64,000 nucleotides of DNA from Kineosporia corallincola. GTDB taxonomy: Bacteria > Actinomycetota > Actinomycetes > Actinomycetales > Kineosporiaceae. Of this stretch, positions 24,077 through 31,976 are shown piece after piece (position 1 is the first letter of the stretch; each line of letters starts with the position of its first letter). The notes under the pieces were generated by a model that ran no database searches, was not told where the DNA came from, and saw nothing but the letters and a program-made list of their open reading frames with translations. The stretch lies in contig NZ_JAHBAY010000019.1 in assembly GCF_018499875.1 (NCBI RefSeq), positions 1-64,000 of the forward strand. Direction: 5' to 3'. The translations under genes were made by a program, and so were the position numbers.

Positions 24077-25036
24077 TCACGACCTTCGCTGCTCCGCCCT
24101 CACGGCGCCGCGGTTGAGACCGGTCAGCACCCGCTGCACCCCCAGCACCAGGCAGCCGGCCAGCACCATCCCCGCCAGGTTCACCCCCAGCTGGGCCGCC
24201 GCACCACCGATCTCGTCCGGCACCCACACCGCGAGCGCCAGCGCCAGGTTCCCCGCGGCGGGCACCGTGGTGACCGAGATGAAGACACCGACCAGAGCGT
24301 TGGAGCGGCCCGCCGTCAGGGACAGCACCCCGGCAGCTCCGGCCAGCAGAGCGACCACGAACGACCAGCGGTCCGGGGTCCAGATGAAACCGGTGAACGG
24401 GCGATCGGCCGCGACGTCCGCGGCCGTGACCCAGCCCGCCGCCCGCCCGGCCAGGGCCGCCAGCGTGGTCACGGTGATCGCCAGCAGGAACCCCAGGACC
24501 AGCAACCGGACCGCACCGACCACCACCGGCCGCAACCCCAGGACCAGACCGACGGCGACGGCCGAGACCGGCCCGAACTCCGGACCGACGACCATCGCCC
24601 CGACCACCAGGACGGAGGAGTCGGTCAGCACCGCGACGGCGGCGATCAGCGTGGCCAGGATCAGGAACGTGTGGAAGGCCCACGATCCCCGCGCGTCCGA
24701 TCGGGCCTGCCCGACCACCCGTTCCCAGACGATCCCGTCGTCCGGCGAACCGGGAGCCGCGCGCTCGGCGGCCTCGGCGGCGTCGGAGCGGATCGTGTCG
24801 ATGTCCTGCATGGCCACGGTCGCGTTCCGGTCGACCCCGAGGGTCTGCAAGGTGGCGTCCACGTCCGAGACCGCCTCGCGGGCGACGTCGCACAGCACCA
24901 TGTCGCCCGGCGGATCCTGGACCGCACCCGGTAGGACCGCGACGTTGAACACCCGGGAATCGCGGCAGAGGTAGTCGATGACGTCCTTGCTCGCACCACC
25001 GGGCAGGACCAGACGCAGATGGATCACACGGGGCAT
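24077..25036 (-). CDS. DUF389 family membrane protein
   Basis: A 319-residue protein. The N-terminal cytoplasmic domain (MPRVIHLRLVLPGGASKDVI, VFNVAVLPGAV) is followed by the DUF389 membrane region with about six helices (FHTFLILATLIAAVAVL, TDSSVLVVGAMVVGPEFGPV, VGLVLGLRPVVVGAVRLLV, WSFVVALLAGAAGVLSLTAG, GVFISVTTVPAAGNLALALA). The conserved GAMxVGPEFGP block is diagnostic. Function in the family is unknown. The ATG at 25036 is preferred over upstream frames that have no similarity. Confidence 0.87.
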   Translation of the reverse strand: MPRVIHLRLVLPGGASKDVIDYLCRDSRVFNVAVLPGAVQDPPGDMVLCDVAREAVSDVDATLQTLGVDRNATVAMQDIDTIRSDAAEAAERAAPGSPDDGIVWERVVGQARSDARGSWAFHTFLILATLIAAVAVLTDSSVLVVGAMVVGPEFGPVSAVAVGLVLGLRPVVVGAVRLLVLGFLLAITVTTLAALAGRAAGWVTAADVAADRPFTGFIWTPDRWSFVVALLAGAAGVLSLTAGRSNALVGVFISVTTVPAAGNLALALAVWVPDEIGGAAAQLGVNLAGMVLAGCLVLGVQRVLTGLNRGAVRAEQRRS

Positions 25037-25568
25037 CGTGCCAGTACGGGGAGCGGCTGAACAGCCCACAGGCACCCGACCCGGACCCGACAACCGCGGG
25101 GCGCGTGGCACGACGATCGGGACACCGCCCTCGCCAACTGTTTCCCGTTGGCAGACCAGAAGATTGGTGGACGACGCCCGCCGGTCCGAGCGCCACGGAA
25201 ACGCCCTCGGGGCCCTCGCGTTTCCGCCGCTCCCGGCCTTCCGGCCCGGCGCACCGCCGCCGATCCGTCGACCGGCGTCCCGAGCCCTCTCGAAACCGTT
25301 GCCAGAGAACGTTTGACGAGCACGCGACACCGAACGCCCGGATCCTTTACCGCTTCGCGCGACACCCGCAACCCCAGCCGCCGACACCTGTCGCCAAATC
25401 CTCGACGGCACAGCACTTCCGGATGTGACGCAGAAAACAGTAACGAATTCCCGCCCGCCAGAACGCTGTCTGTCTAGTTGCGAACTCCGTGAAGCGCGGG
25501 TCCCATGGTGCAGGACCCGATCTTGGGATCGAGCCGGAAAGGACAGTCATCCAGCCTCTGGAGGAGTG
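25037..25568. other. Intergenic stretch without a supported gene
   Basis: About 530 bp between the divergent DUF389 and ANTAR genes. Frames on both strands are Arg/Pro-rich and typical of antisense GC-rich noise. The ANTAR promoter should lie here; no convincing -35/-10 pair was found. Confidence 0.4.
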
Positions 25569-25979
25569 GTGAACGACAACGACCAGAACGACCAGAACGA
25601 CCTGCCGAACGAGGACGAGATCGATGGCCCTGACGCCCCGGTCCCGGACGTTCCGGTGGAACAGCTGTGGGCAGAGGTCGAGTCCCTGCGCCGGGGACTG
25701 CTGACGCGCGAGCTGACGGGCCAGGCCACCGGGCTGCTGGCGGCCTGGCTGAGCATCACCACCGACCAGGCCTGGCAGATCGTCAGCGGGGTCTCGAACC
25801 ACACCAACCTCCGCGCCCGTGAGGTGGCCCGGCTGCTGGTCGACTCGGCGAACGACGCCGTCGCCGGCGAGGCCGACCAGGAGCAGATGCTCAAGATCGC
25901 CGATGCCATCGACATCGTCTACGCCCGGCACATCCGCCCGGCGGCCCCCACCCCACCCGTCTCCGGCCCGGCCGTCTGA
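25569..25979 (+). CDS. ANTAR-domain protein
   Basis: A 136-residue protein, mostly an ANTAR RNA-binding domain: ELTGQATGLLAAWLSITTDQ, AWQIVSGVSNHTNLRAREVA and RLLVDSAND. ANTAR domains bind paired hexanucleotide RNA hairpins and prevent transcription termination. The N-terminus is short, acidic and Asp/Asn-rich (NDNDQNDQND); a GAF or receiver sensor domain, usual in the family, is missing. The GTG start follows GGAGG. It may be regulated by an external partner. Confidence 0.8.
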   Translation: MNDNDQNDQNDLPNEDEIDGPDAPVPDVPVEQLWAEVESLRRGLLTRELTGQATGLLAAWLSITTDQAWQIVSGVSNHTNLRAREVARLLVDSANDAVAGEADQEQMLKIADAIDIVYARHIRPAAPTPPVSGPAV

Positions 25980-26118
25980 CCCGCCGGCCCAGCAGACTCA
26001 GCAGGGCCCAGCTGATGACGGTCTGCACCGCCGCCCCGGGACCGGCCGACGAGGACCGGCTGCGCCAGCTGGCCATCTGGGCCGCCGACCGGCAGAGCGA
26101 ACAGCCGGGCATCCGCAC

Positions 26119-26757
26119 CTAACTCAGGACCACGTTGATCGACGCGATGATCTGGTCCCGGCGCGCGTGCGGGTTCAGCCCCCGCATCACGGCGTCGGAC
26201 AGCGGCCGTCCCTCGACCACGTGCTGCACGGCTGCGGCGCTGACCGCGATCCCGTAGTGGTCGGTGGCCCAGGCCGCGTACCGGGCGGCCAGGTCATCGG
26301 TCAGGATGAGCAGCATCCCCGAGCCGTCCGGCCCGGGGCCGGGTGGGAACTCGATATTCGCTCCGGTCTGCCAGGTCTCGTCACCGGGACGGCGCCACAG
26401 GATCGCCGTGGCGACGAAGTCCGGATCGTCGAGCTGGGACGCGAAGACCTCCGGCAGGCCGTCGGTCAGGCCCGGCCACAGTTCCCGGTCCTCGTCGCGG
26501 TAGGGCGACATCGGCGACTCGTGGTCGAACACCCGAATGAAGGCGCCGTCGGCGGTGAACACGATCGTCCACTCGTTGCCGTCACCGTCGTCCATGAACG
26601 CGGCCTCGCCCTCGCCCCACGACCGGGTGTAGCTGTAGCGGGGGAAGTCGGAGCCGAGGATGCTCTCCAGCACGGCCAGCGCGCGACACCGGCGACGCAG
26701 ACCGTCGACATCCGGCAGAAGGGCGGCGATGTCGTGGCTGGAGTCCCGGGAAGTCAC
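26119..26757 (-). CDS. Conserved actinobacterial protein of unknown function
   Basis: A 212-residue soluble acidic protein with the segment YSYTRSWGEGEAAFMDDGDG and NEWTIVFTADGAFIRVFDHE. I have no functional assignment. It has the look of SMI1/SUKH-like or immunity-type proteins (aromatic, acidic, no signal), but this is only an impression. The GTG start lies 30 bp after the stop of the ProX-like gene, so it may be the last gene of the MFS/ProX operon. Confidence 0.65.
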   Translation of the reverse strand: MTSRDSSHDIAALLPDVDGLRRRCRALAVLESILGSDFPRYSYTRSWGEGEAAFMDDGDGNEWTIVFTADGAFIRVFDHESPMSPYRDEDRELWPGLTDGLPEVFASQLDDPDFVATAILWRRPGDETWQTGANIEFPPGPGPDGSGMLLILTDDLAARYAAWATDHYGIAVSAAAVQHVVEGRPLSDAVMRGLNPHARRDQIIASINVVLS

Positions 26758-26787
26758 GATCGCCGATCCTAGCCGCGTTCGTGCCGC

Positions 26788-27702
26788 TCACTCGTCCAGA
26801 TAGTCGCGGGCGATTGTCGCGGCGTCTTCCTGGTCCAGGGTGAAACGCCCGAGGGCTGCCGAAAGCTTGTCCGTGGTGAGGTTTTCCGAGAACGCGTTCA
26901 GGGCCGTCACCGCCTCGGGCGGCAGGACACCCTTGCGGGCCAGGGGGATGACGTTCTGCACCCCGAACAGGCGCCGGGGGTCATCGAGCACGACGAAGTC
27001 CTCCTGGGCGATCACCGGGTCGGTGGAGAGCAGGCCACCCAGCTGGACCCGCCCGGTCCGGAGCGCCTGAACCGTCAGTGGGCCACCGGCGTCCAGCGCC
27101 TGGAAATTCTTGAAGTTCAGCCCGTACTCGCTCCTGAGGCCGACAAGGCCCTGCTGCCGTTCCCGGTACTCGGGACCGGCACCGACGACGAGGTCCCCGG
27201 CCACCGGGGGCAGGTCGGCCAGCGAGGTCAGAGCGTACCGGTCGGCGGTCCGGCGGGTGACCACCAGAGCGTCCTTGGCCTCGGCCGGGGCCGGGTCCAG
27301 AAGCTCCAGGCCGGAGGGCAGTTCGTCGTCCAGGCCCGCGGCGACGGCCTCGGCGCTGCCGGCGTCCACCGGCTCGTTCCCGGCCAGGTAGGCCAGCAGC
27401 GCGCCGTTGTACTCGGGGAGGACGTCGATGGACCCATCCCGCAGGGCGGGCACGTAGATCTCGCGCGAGCCGATGCCGAAGCGACGCTCCACGTGCAGGC
27501 CGGCGTTCTCCAGCACCTGGGCATACATCTCCCCCAGGAGCTGGCTCTCGGGGAAGTTGGCCGACCCGACCGTGATCGTCGTCCCACCGGTGGCCGGGCT
27601 CGGTTCCGCGCTCCGCAGGGGATCGCCGCCTCCCCCGCAGGCCGCCAGCCCGATGGACAGAACACTAAGCACGGACAGGACGAGAAGACGACGGCGTGGC
27701 AC
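26788..27702 (-). CDS. Glycine betaine/choline-type ABC substrate-binding lipoprotein (ProX/OpuC)
   Basis: A 304-residue binding protein of the OsmF/OpuBC/ProX group. The GTG at 27702 is chosen for the AGGAG 5 nt before it. The signal ends in the lipobox LAAC (SIGLAACGGGG). Family marks are ITVGSANFPESQLLGEMYAQ, the tract YVPALRDGSIDVLPEYNGAL and LGGLLSTDPVIAQEDFVVL. It would bind quaternary amines. No permease or ATPase of this system is in the window, so it is an orphan component, placed 39 bp after an MFS transporter gene. Confidence 0.87.
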   Translation of the reverse strand: MPRRRLLVLSVLSVLSIGLAACGGGGDPLRSAEPSPATGGTTITVGSANFPESQLLGEMYAQVLENAGLHVERRFGIGSREIYVPALRDGSIDVLPEYNGALLAYLAGNEPVDAGSAEAVAAGLDDELPSGLELLDPAPAEAKDALVVTRRTADRYALTSLADLPPVAGDLVVGAGPEYRERQQGLVGLRSEYGLNFKNFQALDAGGPLTVQALRTGRVQLGGLLSTDPVIAQEDFVVLDDPRRLFGVQNVIPLARKGVLPPEAVTALNAFSENLTTDKLSAALGRFTLDQEDAATIARDYLDE

Positions 27703-27741
27703 GGTGACTCCTGTTTCGGTGGTGAGCATGTTCACTCGGAT

Positions 27742-29031
27742 TCACTCGGACAGCGGTTCAGGAAGAGCTCTCGCGCTCCGGCCCAGCGCCAGCAGCGCGA
27801 GCAGCGACCCGCCCACGCCGGCGACCATCACCCCGAGCATCGGGACGGCGGTCCGGTCCCCTCCGGCGCTGGCCAGGGGAGCCGCCGCGGCCATGGCCAG
27901 GGCGCCGGCCACGCCCTGCACGGCGGCGGCCGTCCCGGCGACGTGGCTGGTGGCGGCAGCGGCCAGCGCGGTGGAGTTGCCGTAGATGAAGGCCTGCACG
28001 GCCATCAGCACCAGGAACCCGGCGCAGACCAGCACGACGGGCGAGTGCAGCAGACCGACCGCGACCGCCAGCGCCGCCACCGCGACGGCGGCACCCGCCA
28101 GGCCGCCGGCCACGAGCACCTGCGGCCGGACCCCGTGCCGCCCGACCAGCCGGGCATTGAGCATCGCGAGCACCACCTGGGCCAGCGCGGTGGAGGCGAA
28201 GAACAGCGCGTAGGGCAGCGGCGCCATGCCCTTCATCCCTTGCAGCAGATAGGGGGCGTCGGCGATGTAGGCCATCATCGCGAAACCCGACAGGGCCGCG
28301 ACCAGCATCCAGCCCAGAAAGACGCGATTGCCCAGCACCTGCGCCAATCCGCCTGCCGATGTGGGGCTTTCCCCGCCACGCCGTCGTCGCCGTGCGGGCA
28401 GGGACTCGGGAACCACCCGGGCGGCGGTGACGCTCATCAGCAGCCCCAGCGCGGCCAGGGCCCAGAAGATGGCCCGCCAGGTGCCGAGCGTCAGAACCGC
28501 GGCCCCGGCCACCGGGGCAATCATTGGCGCCAGACCGCCGAGCGCCATCAGCAGCGACATCACGCGCACCAGCTCGGGGCCGTGCGTGAGATCGACGACC
28601 ACGGCGCGGGCCACGACCGCCGCCGTCCCGCCGCCGAAGCCCTGGACCAGGCGCACACACGCCAGCACCGTCACGTTCGGGGCCAGCGCGCAGCCGACCG
28701 CGCCGGCCAGGCAGACCAGGGCGCCGGCCAGCAGCGGGCCCTTGCGCCCGTACCGGTCCGAGAAGGGCCCGCCCCACAGCTGCCCCGCGGCCAGCCCGAC
28801 GAAGAAGGTGGTCAGGGTCAGGCCCAGCACTCCCGCACTGGTGCCCAGATCGTCCATGACCTCCGGAAACGCGGGGGTGTACATGTCTGTCGCGAACGGC
28901 GGCACGGCCGTTTGCAGAGCCAGGACGGCGATCAGGACGATGCCGACCCGGGCTGCCCCGGAGGCGTTTTCGCCGGCGTCCCGGGCCTGGCCTGCCTCTT
29001 CGGATGTGCTGCTCACCCCAGCAACATACAT
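27742..29031 (-). CDS. MFS drug-resistance transporter, Bcr/CflA type
   Basis: A 429-residue 12-helix exporter. It shows ALQTAVPPFATDMYTPAFPE in helix 1, the GPFSDRYGRKGPLLAG loop (motif A) and CVRLVQGFGGGTAAVVARAV in helix 4 (motif B/C region), as in the Bcr/CflA subfamily of drug:proton antiporters. The ATG at 29031 lies at the edge of a 24-bp palindrome shared with the divergent padR gene. Repression by PadR and induction by a toxic ligand are the likely control. Confidence 0.9.
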   Translation of the reverse strand: MYVAGVSSTSEEAGQARDAGENASGAARVGIVLIAVLALQTAVPPFATDMYTPAFPEVMDDLGTSAGVLGLTLTTFFVGLAAGQLWGGPFSDRYGRKGPLLAGALVCLAGAVGCALAPNVTVLACVRLVQGFGGGTAAVVARAVVVDLTHGPELVRVMSLLMALGGLAPMIAPVAGAAVLTLGTWRAIFWALAALGLLMSVTAARVVPESLPARRRRRGGESPTSAGGLAQVLGNRVFLGWMLVAALSGFAMMAYIADAPYLLQGMKGMAPLPYALFFASTALAQVVLAMLNARLVGRHGVRPQVLVAGGLAGAAVAVAALAVAVGLLHSPVVLVCAGFLVLMAVQAFIYGNSTALAAAATSHVAGTAAAVQGVAGALAMAAAAPLASAGGDRTAVPMLGVMVAGVGGSLLALLALGRSARALPEPLSE

Positions 29032-29054
29032 CGATTCGAGGTACCTCGAATCGA
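29031..29054. promoter_or_regulatory. 24-bp perfect palindrome between MFS and padR genes
   Basis: Half-site TCGATTCGAGGT followed at once by its reverse complement, with no mismatch. It overlaps the first base of the MFS start codon and ends 16 bp before the padR GTG. It is the obvious operator for PadR control of both transcripts. Confidence 0.85.
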
Positions 29055-29070
29055 GGTGTAGGATGACCGG

Positions 29071-29607
29071 GTGATCGAGCTGATGATCCTGGGCTTCCTG
29101 GCCGAGGGCCCCCTGCACGGGTACGAATTGCGCCGCCGCATGGAGCAACTGCACGGGCACACCCGCACGATCAGCGACGGCACGATCTACCCCGCCATCA
29201 AGCGGCTGCTGGCGGCCGGCCTGCTGAGCGAGCGGAACGAGGCCGGCACCGGCGCCGCCCGGCGCAAGACCCTGCACCTGACCGGCGACGGGCGCCGGCG
29301 CCTGGAGCAGATCCTGCGCGAGGCCGACGGCCACGACATCACCGACAGCGGCCGGTTCAACCTGGTGCTGACCTTCCTGTCGCTGCTGCCCGACCCGCAG
29401 CAGCGGCGGGAGGTGCTGGCCCGGCGCCTGGCCTTCCTCGACCAGCCGGCCAGCTTCTTCTACGACGGCGAGCGTCCTCTGCGTGCCGAGGAGGTCCCGG
29501 ACCCGTACCGGCGCGGTCTGCTGCTGATCTCCCGGGCCACCAGCAAGGCCGAACGTGCCTGGCTGCGTGAGCAACTCACCCCCGAACAGAACAGGGAGCC
29601 CCGATGA
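29071..29607 (+). CDS. PadR-family transcriptional regulator
   Basis: A 178-residue regulator: MIELMILGFLAEGPLHGYEL, TISDGTIYPAIKRLLAAGLL, the wing RRKTLHLTGDGRRRLEQIL, and the C-terminal dimerisation helices of the Vir/PadR type. It uses a GTG start. Its stop overlaps the ATG of the reductase gene (ATGA), so both are cotranscribed, and it is divergent from the MFS exporter. PadR proteins sense phenolics or drugs directly. Confidence 0.93.
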   Translation: MIELMILGFLAEGPLHGYELRRRMEQLHGHTRTISDGTIYPAIKRLLAAGLLSERNEAGTGAARRKTLHLTGDGRRRLEQILREADGHDITDSGRFNLVLTFLSLLPDPQQRREVLARRLAFLDQPASFFYDGERPLRAEEVPDPYRRGLLLISRATSKAERAWLREQLTPEQNREPR

Positions 29608-30587
29608 CCGAGACCATGCATGCCGTGGTGCTGGATGCGCCTGGGCCGACCACCAGCTTCCACGTGCGTGACGTACCCCTGCCCCGGCCCGATCCGGGCT
29701 GGGTCCGCATCCGGGTCAGGGCTTTCGGCCTGAACCGCTCGGAACTGATGACGCGCCAAGGACATTCGGGTGCGCACGTCACCTTCCCGCGGGTGCTGGG
29801 GATCGAGGCCACCGGCACCGTCGACGAGGACCCCAGCGGCACCTTCACCCCCGGCCAGCAGGTCATGACGATGATGGGCGAGATGGGCCGGCGCTACGAC
29901 GGCGGGTACGCCGAATACACCTGTGTCCCGGTCGGTCAGGTGATCCCGTTCAGCTCGGAACTGGACTGGGCCACGCTCGGCGCGGTGCCCGAGATGCTCC
30001 AGACCGCCTACGGTTCCCTCACCGACGGTCTCGACGCGCAGCCTGGCCGGAGCATCCTGATCCGGGGCGGCACCTCGTCCGTCGGCCTGGCCACCGCCGT
30101 GCTGGCCCGACGGCTGGGCATGACCGTGCTGTCCACCACCCGCAACCCGGCCAGGGCGCAGATGCTGCTCGACCTCGGCGTCGACCACGTGCTCATCGAC
30201 GACGGCGAGATCGCCCGCCAGGTCCGCGCGATCCTGCCCGACGGCGTCGACACCGCCATCGAACTGGTCGGCACAGCAACACTTCCCGACACGCTGCGCG
30301 CCACCACCCGGCACGGCGTCGTGTGTTTCACCGGGATGCTGGCGAACGAGTGGATCGTCAGGGAGTTCGAGCCCATGCACTTCATCCCGCGCGGCGTGCG
30401 CCTGACCGCCTACTCGGGCGAGGCGTCCGACCTGCCCACGGACGTCCTCCAGCAATTCCTGGACGACCTCGCGGCCGGCACCGCGAAGGTGCCGATCGAC
30501 ATCGTCCACGGCCTCGAGGGCGTCGCCGGCGCGCACGCGCGGATGGAGGCCGGCACGTCGCAGGGCAAGCTCGTGGTGGTCGTCTGA
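29604..30587 (+). CDS. MDR-family quinone oxidoreductase/alcohol dehydrogenase-like protein
   Basis: A 327-residue zinc-independent MDR reductase. It has a GroES-like N-terminus (HVRDVPLPRPDPGWVRIRVR, FGLNRSELMTRQGHS, FPRVLGIEATGTVDEDP) and the nucleotide-binding segment SILIRGGTSSVGLATAVLAR. Coupling to padR by ATGA overlap suggests it detoxifies the compound that PadR senses and the divergent MFS exports, for example a quinone or enone. Confidence 0.9.
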   Translation: MTETMHAVVLDAPGPTTSFHVRDVPLPRPDPGWVRIRVRAFGLNRSELMTRQGHSGAHVTFPRVLGIEATGTVDEDPSGTFTPGQQVMTMMGEMGRRYDGGYAEYTCVPVGQVIPFSSELDWATLGAVPEMLQTAYGSLTDGLDAQPGRSILIRGGTSSVGLATAVLARRLGMTVLSTTRNPARAQMLLDLGVDHVLIDDGEIARQVRAILPDGVDTAIELVGTATLPDTLRATTRHGVVCFTGMLANEWIVREFEPMHFIPRGVRLTAYSGEASDLPTDVLQQFLDDLAAGTAKVPIDIVHGLEGVAGAHARMEAGTSQGKLVVVV

Positions 30588-30606
30588 GCCTTCACCGCCC
30601 CGGCCC

Positions 30607-31068
30607 TCACCCCCGGTCGGTGGGGTAGGGCCGGTCGTGCACGAAGCTCTTCATCACCAGCGTCGAGTTCAGCCGCTGCACGCCCGGCAGCGCGGACAGC
30701 ACGTCGTCCTCCAGCCGGGCGTAGGCGTCCAGGTCGGTGGTGCGCACCCGCAGCAGATAGTCCGGGTCGCCGAACAGACGCTGGGCCAGCAGCACGTTCG
30801 GGATCGCGGTGACGGACTCCTCGAACGCCAGCAGGGTGGCCCGGTCCTCCTGCTTCATGGTGACGAACACCAGCGCCTCGAACCCCAGCCCGAGCACCTT
30901 CGGATCGACCACCGCCCGGTACCCCACGATCGCCCCGGCCGCCTCCAGATCGCGCACCCGGCGATGGGCCGGCGAGACCGTCAGGCCCACCCGCGCCGCC
31001 AGATCCGTGACGCTGAGTCGGCCGTCCACCTGTAGCTCAGCAAGAATCTTCCGGTCCAGAGCATCCAC
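30607..31068 (-). CDS. Lrp/AsnC-family transcriptional regulator
   Basis: A 153-residue feast/famine regulator. HTH: LDRKILAELQVDGRLSVTDL, AARVGLTVSPAHRRVRDLEA. RAM effector domain: GLGFEALVFVTMKQEDRATL, FGDPDYLLRVRTTDLDAYAR, STLVMKSFV. The GTG at 31068 gives the family length. It is divergent from the LysE exporter and most likely activates it in response to an amino acid. Confidence 0.93.
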   Translation of the reverse strand: MDALDRKILAELQVDGRLSVTDLAARVGLTVSPAHRRVRDLEAAGAIVGYRAVVDPKVLGLGFEALVFVTMKQEDRATLLAFEESVTAIPNVLLAQRLFGDPDYLLRVRTTDLDAYARLEDDVLSALPGVQRLNSTLVMKSFVHDRPYPTDRG

Positions 31069-31179
31069 GACCCATATTCTGCTCCAGATCCCCTGTCGGC
31101 AGGCAAAAGTCGGGAACACCTTCTGTCACTCCTTGCGTACGCTCCTCGGCAACAGCGCGGCGACCGCCGAGGAGGCACC

Positions 31180-31809
31180 GTGCAGATCACCGCCGTCGCG
31201 GGGTTCGCCGCCGTCGCGTTCACCCTGATCGCCGTCCCCGGCCCGGACTGGGCCTACGTGCTGGCCGCCGGGGCCCACGACCGCGTCGTGCTGCCGGCCG
31301 TCACCGGGCTGATGATCGGCTACACCCTGATCACCCTGGTCGTCGTCGCGGGTGCCGGGCCGCTCCTGACCCGCCGGCCCTTCGCCCTGACCGTCCTGAC
31401 CGTGGCCGGCGCCGGGTATCTCACCTACCTGGGCGTGCGCACGATCCGGGCTTCGGGCCGGGTTCCCGGCGCCCCGCAGGCTCCCCTGGCGTCCTCCCCC
31501 GGGCGCTACCTGGTGCGCGGCATCGGCGTCAGCGCCCTCAACCCGAAGGGCCTGCTGGTGTTCCTGTCCATCCTGCCGCAGTTCACCCGGGAGTCCGGCG
31601 CCTGGCCCCTGTCCGCCCAGATTGCCGTCCTGGGAAGCGTTTTCGTGCTGATCACGGCCCTGTTCTACGTGCCGCTCGGGTACGCCGCGGACCGGGTGCT
31701 GGGCGCCCGGCCCGGCCTCACGCGGATCACCACCCGGATCGCCGGCGCCGCCATGATCGTGCTCGGCCTCGCCCTCCTCGCCGAACACGTCCTCCATGAC
31801 ATCGGGTGA
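31180..31809 (+). CDS. LysE/RhtB-family amino acid exporter
   Basis: A 209-residue protein with six hydrophobic segments. It has the family N-terminus FAAVAFTLIAVPGPDWAYVL (PGP motif), YLTYLGVRTIRAS and GIGVSALNPKGLLVFLSILP (NPK motif). It exports amino acids or homoserine-type compounds. It starts with GTG and is divergent from the lrp gene. Its last codons and stop lie inside the left copy of a 26-bp direct repeat. Confidence 0.92.
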   Translation: MQITAVAGFAAVAFTLIAVPGPDWAYVLAAGAHDRVVLPAVTGLMIGYTLITLVVVAGAGPLLTRRPFALTVLTVAGAGYLTYLGVRTIRASGRVPGAPQAPLASSPGRYLVRGIGVSALNPKGLLVFLSILPQFTRESGAWPLSAQIAVLGSVFVLITALFYVPLGYAADRVLGARPGLTRITTRIAGAAMIVLGLALLAEHVLHDIG

Positions 31810-31824
31810 GGACGCCCGCGGCCA
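31799..31824. repeat. 26-bp direct repeat, left copy (contains lysE stop)
   Basis: Positions 31799-31824 are identical to 33564-33589. The unit begins ACATCGGGTGAGGAC and includes the last codons and TGA of lysE. The two copies flank the DUF4157/toxin gene, 1,765 bp apart start to start, like an attL/attR pair or an insertion scar. Confidence 0.9.
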
Positions 31825-31976
31825 GGTTCGTGTGGGAACGCGGGCTGTCGTGGTGGGCCCCATCCGGAATCTGCCCGTCCGGTCCTCGGTCGTGCCCGTA
31901 CGGTCATCCCTTTCGGCGGCCGCGGGTGTTAGTAGTGGAACCGGGACCACTCACCGCCGCAGCCGCAGGAGCCACC

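Noticed and set aside
26015-26122. 35-codon plus-strand frame (MTVCTAAPGPADEDRLRQLA...)
   Set aside because: Composition is protein-like, but it is very short, has no ribosome-binding site or family, and overlaps the end of a real gene.
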